NCBI GenBank assembly: GCA_038245435.1
Contig: JBBRSL010000009.1
Coordinates: 1 to 29,560 of the forward strand
Direction of reading: 5' to 3'
Source: JBBRSL01 sp038245435
GTDB lineage: Bacteria > Patescibacteriota > Saccharimonadia > Saccharimonadales > CAIOMD01
Length of the DNA: 29,560 nt
The notes under the pieces were generated by a model, which did no database searches, was not told where the DNA came from, and saw only the letters and a list, made by a program, of their open reading frames with translations. The position numbers and the translations under genes are program-made. Positions 21,179 through 29,000 of this stretch are shown here, one piece after another. Each line of letters starts with the position of its first letter. The first letter of the stretch is position 1.

Positions 21179-24046
21179 ATGAAGTTCAAAAAAGGCACCA
21201 GACGACGAGCACTCGAATACGAAAAAGATCTCGTTACATATTGGAAAGAGCACAAGACATTCGAAAAATCAATTGAGCAACGCTCGGTAGAGAGTTCTTA
21301 TGTATTTTATGATGGTCCGCCGTTTATTACAGGTGTTCCTCATGCAGGAACGTTGCTAACAAGTATTGTAAAAGATGTAGTACCTCGCTATCAGACCATG
21401 AAGGGCCACAGAGTCGAGCGTGTTTGGGGCTGGGATTGTCACGGTTTACCAGCAGAGGTTTTTACCGAGAAGAAACTTGGTATTACTGACAAGCGAGACA
21501 TTGGCACAAAAATATCACTCGAAGAATATATAAATACTTGCCGTACAAATATGGTGACGACCGGTGACCTCTGGGAAACAACCATTGACCGAATCGGGCG
21601 TTGGGTTGATTTTAAGGGCGCCTATAAGACGATGGATAAAGAGTTCATGGAAAGTGTCTGGTGGGCCTTTAAGACGTTGTATGAAAAAGGCAAGATATAC
21701 GAAGGTGAAAAAGTCCTTTTATATTGTACCCGTGACGCAACGCCAATTTCTAAGGCCGAAGTTGCTATGGATAACAGCTACCAAGATGTCACCGACCCGA
21801 GTGTTTACGTTAAGTTTAAGCTTGCTGATCAGGATACATATCTACTGGCATGGACAACCACTCCGTGGACATTGAATGCCAATACCGCGATAGCAGTGAA
21901 TGAAGATGTCGTGTATACAGAGGTATTATTGGACGGTGTAAAACTTATTGTTGCCCAAAAGCTGCTTGACAGTGTCTTTACAGATGAAAAGCACCAAGTA
22001 CTAGACTATACAGTTCTTCGTACGTTAAAAGGCAATGATCTTGTCGGTCTTTCGTATGAGCCGTTATTCGTTAATAGGGGTAAAGGTGCACACAAAATAT
22101 GGCATGCTGATTTTGTGACTGATGAAAGCGGTACCGGTATTGCCCACGAAGCACCGGCGTACGGTGAGGATGACTATCAGCTGGCTAAACCTGCTGGCAT
22201 TCCAATTGTTCTTGATACAGATGAAGAAGGCTTCTACACAGAAGGTCCATGGAAGGGTGCTCAAATTTGGGAGCATAATAAACAGATTGCAAAAGAGTTA
22301 CTCGAACAGGGTGTCGTATGGAAAATAGAATATATTCGCCACGAGTACCCGCATTGTCACCGTTGTGGTACAAAGCTGCAATACCGAGCTCACCCCAGTT
22401 GGTTTATGGATATTGACGGCCAACGAAGTGAAATGCTCGAACAAAATGGAGAAGTTAATTGGGTCCCTGAGCATATCAAGCGAGGTAGATCAGAAAAAAC
22501 AATTCAAAGCGCGCCTGACTGGAACATTAGTCGTGATAGATTCTGGGCAACTGCGATGCCCGTTTGGAAGGCGACAGATGCTAAAGGCGTTGAGCACATA
22601 AAAGTCATCGGTAGTTATGCAGAACTTAAAGAGTTGAGTGGTGTAGAACTCGAAGATTATCATCGCCCCTGGATTGATGCAGTTACTTTTGAAATAGACG
22701 GCCTAAAGTACTCGCGTATCGATAAAGTCATGGATTGCTGGTTCGAAAGTGGCAGCATGCCATTCGCGCAGTTCCATTATCCGTTCGAAAACGTTGAAAA
22801 GTTCGAAGCCAACTTTCCAGGCGACTTTATTGTTGAATACGTGCCACAGGTAAGAGCATGGTTTTATTACATGAATGCAGTAAACGTTGGCCTTTTTGAT
22901 AACGTGCCATTTAAAACGGCTCTCGTGCACGGCACCATGGCGGGCAACGATGGCCGCAAGATGAGCAAAAGTTTTGGTAACTATACTGACCCGAATGAGC
23001 TCATGGATGCTTATAGCGCCGATTCACTTAGGTTCTTATTGCTTTCGAGCCCGCTTCTTAACGGAGAAGATTTTTCGTTGCAAGACAAAGACGTGAGTGA
23101 TGTAGCTCGCAAGCTGAGCATGATATGGAACATGTATGATTTCTTTACACTTTATGCCGAAGTTGACGGCTGGGAATTTGACGGCAAGAGCGAAGACCCA
23201 AGCGCTACGGTTACGAACCCACTTGATATATGGATTCTATCAAGACTCCACCAGCTCATGACTGAGGTTGATACCCACATGCAAACCTACGATATACCAA
23301 ACGCCGTAAGTCCTATTTTGCCGTTTATCGATGACGCGAGTAACTGGTATGTACGGCGAAGCCGCAAGCGCTTCTGGAAAAGCGATAACGATACCGACAA
23401 AGATACCGCGTACAAGACGCTACACTACGTTCTAGTACAGCTTTCGCTTGTCGTAGCTCCATTTACGCCATTCTTAGCCGAAGAACTGTATCAAAAGCTT
23501 ACAGGCGGTGAAAGCGTGCACTTACTCGACTGGCCTGTGAGTGGGCATGTGAATGAGCTTTCGTTGAACGAGATGGCTGCTGCTCGAACCGCAATAAGTG
23601 AAGGCCTTAATCAACGTGCGTCTGCGGCAATTAAAGTTCGACAACCGCTTGCTAGTGTTTCTATCCTTGGAAGAGTGAGTGACGAGCTTGCGCTTATCAT
23701 TGCCGACGAGCTAAATGTGAAAGAAGTAATTCAAGAAGCGAACAAAGTGAGTATCGATACAAAAATATCACATGAGCTCAAGCTTGAAGGTATTGCCCGT
23801 GAGGTGATTCGGCAAGTGCAAGAGGCGCGTAAGAAGGCTGGTCTCGATGTCGATGACCGAATACAGCTTGTCGTTTTATCAGAGAATTCAGAGGTAAGGG
23901 CAGCCCTTAAGCACTACGAAAAAGAGATTTTTGATGAAACGCTTGCAACCGGAGTACTCGAGAGTGAAGCACTCTACGAGTCAGTTTCAAAGCTTGGTGA
24001 TTCTGAGCTCACAGTGCAGCTTGCAAAAGCAAAGCTGCAGCTGTAG
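21179..24046 (+). CDS. ileS: Isoleucyl-tRNA synthetase (eukaryote-like type)
   Basis: Class I synthetase charging tRNA-Ile, with CP1 editing of Val-tRNA-Ile. 955 residues. The active-site motif reads YDGPPFITGVPHAGTLL, so HIGH is HAGT (55-58); then GWDCHGLPAEV, the editing-domain motifs LLAWTTTPWTLNANTA and GTGIAHEAPAYGEDDYQ, the RDRFWATAMPVW region, and KMSKS (594-598, KMSKSFGNY). GWDCHGLP and the long anticodon-binding C-terminus place it with the eukaryote-like IleRS2 group, often associated with natural mupirocin resistance. No C-terminal zinc finger is seen. A strong Shine-Dalgarno AAGGAG lies 6 nt before ATG. Expression is probably set by the T-box leader. Confidence 0.95.
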   Translation: MKFKKGTRRRALEYEKDLVTYWKEHKTFEKSIEQRSVESSYVFYDGPPFITGVPHAGTLLTSIVKDVVPRYQTMKGHRVERVWGWDCHGLPAEVFTEKKLGITDKRDIGTKISLEEYINTCRTNMVTTGDLWETTIDRIGRWVDFKGAYKTMDKEFMESVWWAFKTLYEKGKIYEGEKVLLYCTRDATPISKAEVAMDNSYQDVTDPSVYVKFKLADQDTYLLAWTTTPWTLNANTAIAVNEDVVYTEVLLDGVKLIVAQKLLDSVFTDEKHQVLDYTVLRTLKGNDLVGLSYEPLFVNRGKGAHKIWHADFVTDESGTGIAHEAPAYGEDDYQLAKPAGIPIVLDTDEEGFYTEGPWKGAQIWEHNKQIAKELLEQGVVWKIEYIRHEYPHCHRCGTKLQYRAHPSWFMDIDGQRSEMLEQNGEVNWVPEHIKRGRSEKTIQSAPDWNISRDRFWATAMPVWKATDAKGVEHIKVIGSYAELKELSGVELEDYHRPWIDAVTFEIDGLKYSRIDKVMDCWFESGSMPFAQFHYPFENVEKFEANFPGDFIVEYVPQVRAWFYYMNAVNVGLFDNVPFKTALVHGTMAGNDGRKMSKSFGNYTDPNELMDAYSADSLRFLLLSSPLLNGEDFSLQDKDVSDVARKLSMIWNMYDFFTLYAEVDGWEFDGKSEDPSATVTNPLDIWILSRLHQLMTEVDTHMQTYDIPNAVSPILPFIDDASNWYVRRSRKRFWKSDNDTDKDTAYKTLHYVLVQLSLVVAPFTPFLAEELYQKLTGGESVHLLDWPVSGHVNELSLNEMAAARTAISEGLNQRASAAIKVRQPLASVSILGRVSDELALIIADELNVKEVIQEANKVSIDTKISHELKLEGIAREVIRQVQEARKKAGLDVDDRIQLVVLSENSEVRAALKHYEKEIFDETLATGVLESEALYESVSKLGDSELTVQLAKAKLQL

Positions 24047-24053
24047 CCAATCC

Positions 24054-24082
24054 TTGATTCGAAGGCCTTTATCTGTTATGAT
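24054..24082 (+). promoter_or_regulatory. rplU promoter
   Basis: -35 TTGATT (24054-24059), exactly 17-nt spacer, -10 TATGAT (24077-24082), starting 8 nt after the ileS stop. Confidence 0.65.
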
Positions 24083-24117
24083 ACTTGCTGACTGTTTAAA
24101 TATTTAAGGAAGAATCA

Positions 24118-24429
24118 ATGGCAAAGAAAGCTGTAATCATGACCGGCGGCAAGCAATACCTCGTATCTGAGGGTGAAGTGCTTGAAGTCGAGCTTTTGGG
24201 CGCAGACGTTAAAACCGCGACATTCGAACCACTTATGGTGATAGATGGCGAAACGGTAAGCGTCGGAACTCCAACTGTTGCAGGCGCCAAAGTTACAGCT
24301 GATGTTGTAGCCGAAAACGTTAAGGCAGATAAGGTAACTTCAATTCGCTATAAGGCAAAAAAGCGCGTGCATACAGTACGTGGCCACCGCCAACAACATG
24401 CGAGTATTAAAATTACAAAGATTGCTTAG
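24118..24429 (+). CDS. rplU: Ribosomal protein L21
   Basis: 103-residue 50S protein with the L21 fold: ViMTGGKQYLVSEGEVLEVE at the N-terminus and the signature IRYKAKKRVHTVRGHRQQHASIKITKI at the C-terminus, which contacts 23S rRNA. Shine-Dalgarno AAGGAAG lies about 5 nt before ATG. It has its own promoter and ends at an intrinsic terminator. The usual downstream partner rpmA (L27) is not here. Confidence 0.95.
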   Translation: MAKKAVIMTGGKQYLVSEGEVLEVELLGADVKTATFEPLMVIDGETVSVGTPTVAGAKVTADVVAENVKADKVTSIRYKAKKRVHTVRGHRQQHASIKITKIA

Positions 24430-24454
24430 GCAAACTCAAGTCTCGTAGCTTATA

Positions 24455-24484
24455 AAAAGAGCGCTCGCAGGAGCGTTCTTTTTT
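24455..24484 (+). terminator. Intrinsic terminator after rplU
   Basis: AGAGCGCTC (24458-24466), loop GCAG, GAGCGTTCT (24471-24479; one G-U pair), with an A-run before and a T-run after. Confidence 0.9.
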
Positions 24485-24485
24485 A

Positions 24486-24782
24486 TGCATTCATAAGTAT
24501 TTGTGGATAAGTCACAAAAAGCTTTATGCCTAGTTGTATTTATGTCAAAGGTTAAAAGTGCCCTGAATGTGTTCAGAATAGTGCAAGTATCGGCTTAACA
24601 GGTTAAACTTTAATAGTTGTATATATATTTACAACAATATTGAAGCCCAAAAATACAAAATTACGTTACAAAAATGAGTATATAAAATATGCATAATACT
24701 ATTGCTCGAATAGATGCTTAGGAGCAAACTATATTTATAAAACCAAAAAGTTTATCAAATCTACACACAAACAACTCTAAAT
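24486..24782. other. AT-rich non-coding spacer with a DnaA-box-like site
   Basis: No reading frame of note on either strand. A perfect TGTGGATAA lies at 24502-24510, in the context TGTGGATAAGTCA that recurs at 25715-25727. The remainder is AT-rich with short inverted repeats. Confidence 0.5.
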
Positions 24783-24820
24783 AAAAAAGTCCGAGGATCG
24801 CAGCTCCTTCGGGCTTTTTT
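24783..24820. terminator. Terminator-like hairpin, symmetric A and T tracts
   Basis: AAAAAAGTCCGAGGA (24783-24797) pairs with TCCTTCGGGCTTTTTT (24805-24820) with one G-U and one bulge. No gene ends at it on either strand, so it may end a non-coding transcript or insulate the region. Confidence 0.75.
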
Positions 24821-24925
24821 ATTTGGAAAACAATTATTCTACAGGGCAGTACGACCTAGCACTGTTGGCGCACTCAGGACAGAGTAACGCGCTTAATTCA
24901 TATGTGCCTTAACTAACTATCCTTG

Positions 24926-24945
24926 TACTTTGTACCGACAAAGTA
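24926..24945. repeat. Hairpin TACTTTGT-ACCG-ACAAAGTA, inverted copy of the 25456-25475 hairpin
   Basis: Perfect 8-bp stem with 4-nt loop. It is the exact reverse complement of the core of the hairpin at 25454-25477. The match continues outward: CAAAACTCT (24947-24955) here against AGAGTTTTG (25444-25452) there, then GCG on both sides. Confidence 0.85.
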
Positions 24946-24992
24946 TCAAAACTCTAATACGCTCTTCCGAACACAATCATTAGGTACACTTT

Positions 24993-25014
24993 CCAACTTT
25001 GGCAGCAAAGTTGG
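24993..25014. repeat. Hairpin CCAACTTT-GGCAGC-AAAGTTGG
   Basis: Perfect 8-bp stem. The central 16-mer ACTTTGGCAGCAAAGT is identical to the one at 3460-3475, but the outer pairs differ. Confidence 0.85.
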
Positions 25015-25022
25015 GTAAACTG

Positions 25023-25303
25023 CTGGGCGCTTTTGTTGTGTGGCGCAGGCTTTAGCTAAGCCCAACAACAGCCTTGCGGAACGACCCTAAAGGGTTCGGT
25101 CCAAAGCTTATTACTTAAGTAGGCTTTGAACTGGTCCTCGGCTTTATTGTTGTTGGTTTAGCAAGCCTACCCAGACAACAAAAGAAGCCCAGACCCGGTA
25201 GTCGCAAGTGATTAGGGGTTGGCAGATGGGTAATAGGGTAAGCTGCTGATAGCTACATAGAGCAAAGCTTCAACAGTAAGCTACGGGTTCGGGTTTCTTT
25301 TGG
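25023..25303 (+). ncRNA. Highly structured non-coding domain with alternative long-range helices
   Basis: 25023-25039 pairs with 25175-25192 (17-bp class helix with one bulge and one mismatch). Nested inside, 25047-25070 pairs with 25148-25168, and within that are the hairpins ACCC-TAAA-GGGT (near 25084-25095) and AAAGC/GCTTT (about 25103-25127). Alternatively 25179-25201 pairs almost fully with 25281-25303 (about 20 bp), which uses the same strand 25179-25192 and excludes the first helix. There is no reading frame of 60 codons or more. It directly precedes the conserved element 25306-25490, so both may be one RNA. Transcription is not shown by the sequence. Confidence 0.55.
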
Positions 25304-25305
25304 CG

Positions 25306-25490
25306 CCTGGATAAGATTGGTATCAATTACCATGAGAAAGCAAAAAGCTGTTAAGCGAAAACATCCTAAGTAATAAGTTTTGGTGAGTTCTTTTTGTAGT
25401 GTAATTTGTACCAGAGCTTATACCAAGGGTCATAAAGCGCCCGAGAGTTTTGTATTACTTTGTCGGTACAAAGTAATGAGATGTACCTAT
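25306..25490 (+). ncRNA. Candidate structured RNA element, copy 2 (partner of 3307-3490)
   Basis: 185 nt, related over its whole length to 3307-3490. Outer helix CAAAAAG (25341-25347) / CTTTTTG (25390-25396): the G-U pair of copy 1 is A-U here. Inner hairpin GAAAAC / GTTTTG around ATCCTAAGTAATAA: four A-T pairs replace one G-C, two T-A and one C-G pair of copy 1, while the loop (ATCCYAAGYAAT...AA) is kept. The 3' hairpin ATTACTTTGT (25454-25463), loop CGGT, ACAAAGTAAT (25468-25477) occupies the position of the CCACTTT hairpin of copy 1 and also differs by paired changes; GTACCTAT follows in both. Confidence 0.65.
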
Positions 25491-25505
25491 AAAAAGTAAG
25501 TTTGG

Positions 25506-25525
25506 CCACTTTGAAAGTAAAGTGG
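25506..25525. repeat. Hairpin CCACTTT-GAAAGT-AAAGTGG
   Basis: Perfect 7-bp stem, same stem as 3458-3477 with a different loop; both are preceded by TTTGG. A further degenerate member (TTGTCGGCACAAAGTAC) lies near 25580-25596. Confidence 0.75.
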
Positions 25526-25613
25526 AGAATAGACCTAAGAAATATTTTTAGAGAAATTCATTGTTCACTGTACAGCGAATTGTCGGCACAAAGTACAGGG
25601 ATAATCAGTTAAG

Positions 25614-25651
25614 CCTGCTGAAGGTGGTAGGGTGTTGGGGTGCAGGTTTTT
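25614..25651 (+). terminator. Possible terminator downstream of the structured region
   Basis: CCTGC (25614-25618) and GCAGG (25641-25645) followed by six T. The stem is short and the loop long (22 nt), so this is weak, but it is placed where a plus-strand non-coding RNA would end. Confidence 0.35.
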
Positions 25652-25714
25652 TGTTGTAATGTCTATTCATAAGGGCTACATCTGTAGCATTATGCGTAGT
25701 TTGGCAATGCTGAC

Positions 25715-25723
25715 TGTGGATAA
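25715..25723. promoter_or_regulatory. DnaA-box-like site
   Basis: Perfect TGTGGATAA (reverse complement TTATCCACA), within TGTGGATAAGTCA as at 24502. Three such 9-mers occur in this window, all in spacers next to surface-protein genes or the structured region. Confidence 0.4.
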
Positions 25724-25830
25724 GTCATTAGCGTTTTGAATAGGTATATACTTTTTAACAACAATATATGTACTGATTAATTAGCATATTTAGTCGAATT
25801 AGCAACTCTCTAAGATGTAACAAAATATAA

Positions 25831-25865
25831 TTGATGTTACAATAACAACTATATTACTATAGTAA
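25831..25865 (+). promoter_or_regulatory. Possible promoter of the downstream surface-protein gene
   Basis: -35 TTGATG (25831-25836), 18-nt spacer, -10 TACTAT (25855-25860), overlapping a 12-bp palindrome TTACTATAGTAA (25854-25865). It would give a leader of about 215 nt that holds five CCGCA motifs (25972-26083). Confidence 0.4.
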
Positions 25866-26083
25866 AATGCACTTTTTAAGAGGTGTAACTGAGTACAGTT
25901 TTTACCTGTTTACCCTTGCTTGGTATCTGATGCAGTGCGACAATAGTCACAAGTTTGTCAAAAGCAAAAATCCGCAAACCAAAAACCAAAGCTGTAAATC
26001 CGCAAAAAACCGCAAAAAAGTTTTTGAAAAAGCAAACAGACAAACCGCACAAATAAACTACAAAACAAAGGCAAAAAACCGCA

Positions 26084-29000
26084 GTGAGCCCGAGACTGTT
26101 CCGCACCAGTCAGAAATCTTCACGCACCCTTAAGCACGTACAAACAAGCGTGATAGTGGTGCTTTTTGTCGTTTTGGTAAGTTTGTTAACAGGTTTGTTT
26201 AATACATATACGCGCGTGCATGTAAGCGCGTCACCCAACAACACCATCAACTATCAGGCTCGTATCTTGCAGAGCAATGGTGCAGTAGTTGCTGATGGCG
26301 CTTACAACGTTGAATTTAAAATCTACGATTCTGCAGCGGCCGGATCAAGCGCCCAAGGTGCTTGTTCGCTCAACTCCAGCAGCGACGATTGTTGGTGGGT
26401 TGAAACCCGAACTGGTGGCAACAAGGTTGTGGTCAAAAATGGCTATGTCACTGTAGCGCTTGGTTCTGTAACAGCATTCGGCTCAAGTATTCCGTGGGAT
26501 CAGCAATTATGGGTGACGATGAACATTGGTGGTACGGGTTCACCAACATGGGACGGCGAAATGACACCGCGCATGCAAGTTACGGCAGTGCCTTACGCGT
26601 ACAGCGCGGCTAAGCTTCAAACGACGAGTGGCGCCAACACAAGTACGCTTAGCATTTTGGCTCCAACTGTCGGCACCCAAGTGTTCCAGCTCCAAGACCA
26701 AGGTGCAGCTGGCACCTACAACATTTGTATTCAGAACAGTAGCTCGTGTGGTTTCGTAACCGGAACGTCTGCAAGTTTTGTTCAAAACCAAAATAGTATT
26801 CAGCAAGCAACGAGCAATTTTTGGATTAGTGGTACTGGCCGCGCAGATACTGCCTACAATGCACCGGTTTTTGATACAGCAACTGGTGTTGGCTTAAGCA
26901 TTGGTACCGTAACCGCAACCTCAGTAAGCGTTGGTAAGTCTGGCGCAAACACGACAATCAATGGCGCGTTAATCGTGACACAGGGCAGTACATTCAACGG
27001 GAATGTTGGTATTTCTGGCTCTAACACTCTGACCGTCGGTACTGGTGCTACAAACTTAGGCGGCACCCTAACCGTAACAGGCGCAACGACCCTGAACGGC
27101 GCACAGCTCACCAACAATGGGTCGACACTATTTGGCACGCTAGCGGTTACTGACCGTACTTCAAACGGTGATATTGATACCGCAGCAAACACGGTAAATA
27201 TTTACAGCGCATTTGCCATTAACCAGACATCAGGTAGCAAAGTTCTTAGCTTGCCGGTACCGACAAGTGCGACTGCTGGGCGAGTAGCATTTGTCAGTAA
27301 CGTTGGTACTGCTACATTCTTGATGCATGGCTTTACGGTTGACCCAGGTGGTAACGGTAGCTTTGTTTGGAACGGTACGAACTGGGCGATTATTGGTAAT
27401 AACGGCGGTAGTGGCAACTATATCCAAAATCAAGGTGTTATTCAGCAGGCAACCAGCAATTTCTGGATTAGCGGTAATGGCCGTATAGACGGAAACCTTA
27501 TTGCATCAACGGTTAATTCTGTTGATCAAACCACCGCAAGTACAAATTCTAGTAACGTGTCTATTCGTTCTGGTAACGCAAGCGGCGTAACTTCGAACAG
27601 CGGTAACGTGACTGTTGATAGTGGCACCGCAACAGGCACAACTGGAACGGTGAATATTGGTACGGTAAGTGCCAGTGCAGTAAACATCGGTAAAACTGGC
27701 AGTACGAGTACGGTGGCTGGTGCACTAACCGTGACGCAAGCCTTAACAGCAAGTAGTACATTTGGTGTCACTAGTTTGGGTACGTTTAATGGTGGCCTGA
27801 CAATTGCAACAGGTAATACGTTCACGAATGGGAGTAGTACGCTTAATACAGTTAGTGCTCTTGGCGACTTAGCTGCTGGTGCTCTTGGCGCGAACACGGC
27901 AACCGTTGATGTGTATACCGCATTTACCATTAACCCGAGTGCGAGCGGACGTACCTACACTATCCCGAGTCCAACAAATACGGCGGCTGGTCGAATCATT
28001 TACATCAGTAACATTTCGGCCAACAGCTTTATTATCGGAGCTAATACCATCGCCGCTGGCAATAACGTTGCCTACGTATGGAACGGTACCGCTTGGGCGC
28101 CAACTGGCGTAACGGGTATAACTACTATTGGGGCGATTGACTCTCAAACCAAGAGTGCGAATGGTGCTGTCATTATTGGCCAGAATATTTATCTTCAAAC
28201 TGCAGATGCAAGCAACGTTGGATTGGTAAGTACTACAACTCAAACATTTGCTGGTGCAAAAACATTTAGTAGCCTACTTACCGCCGGCGCTGGTCTTACT
28301 GTCGCGAGCGGCCAGGTATTTACCAATAACGGTGCAACACTCAACAGCGCACTTGCGGTCGCGGATGATAGCGATGGTGGCTCGTTAGGTGGTACCCCAG
28401 CTTCACCTCTTACCGCTGCGCAATCAGTAGATATCTATACTTCGTTTACAATTAATCAAACAACAGCCAGCCAAACAATCACATTGCCAAGCCCTACAAA
28501 CACAGCTGCTGGCCGCACTATATATATAAGTAACATTGGCACGCAAACGTTTACAATAAGCGGCTTTACGATTTCACCAAGCGGCACTGCGCAGTTTGTT
28601 TGGAATGGTTCTGCCTGGACACTCAACGGTAACGTCGGTGGTAGTGGCAACTTTATTCAAAACCAAAACAGCATTCAACAAAGTGCAAGTAACTTCTGGA
28701 TTAGTGGTGCTGGCAGGGCCGATACCTCATTTACTGCCCCAGCTTTTGAGCGCGCTACAGCGGGTACCCTAAGCTTAGGCACAACCGCAAATACCACAGG
28801 GCTTACAATAGGCAGCACCAATCTTACGGGTACACTTGCAGTTGATTCTGGTGCCGCTAGCACAATTAATATTGGCAGTAGCGCTTCTGCTCGAACAATA
28901 AATATTGGAAACGTAGCTGCAGTACAGACAGTAGTAGTTGGCTCAACAAACGGCGCTTCAGCGCTAACATTACAATCAGGTACTGGTGCATTAAACATTC

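Noticed and set aside
25081..25110. tRNA-like T-arm (GGGTTCGGTCC) and a possible tRNA or tmRNA
   Set aside because: The T-loop is one base short, and no acceptor stem, CCA end or tmRNA tag frame is present. No tRNA was found anywhere in the window.
25023..25192. Integron attC site or group II intron
   Set aside because: Inverted repeats are present, but no RYYYAAC/GTTRRRY core pair, no integrase, no intron domain V and no reverse transcriptase.
24926..25651. CRISPR array
   Set aside because: The repeated hairpins are unevenly spaced, vary in sequence and have no cas genes nearby.
24486..25860. Chromosomal replication origin
   Set aside because: Only two DnaA-box 9-mers in 1.4 kb, far apart, and no dnaA, rpmH or gyrase neighbours.
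25867..26133. 88-codon open frame before the right surface-protein gene
   Set aside because: Lys/Asn/Gln-rich translation of an A-rich leader, no ribosome-binding site, overlaps the signal-peptide start of the surface protein in another frame.
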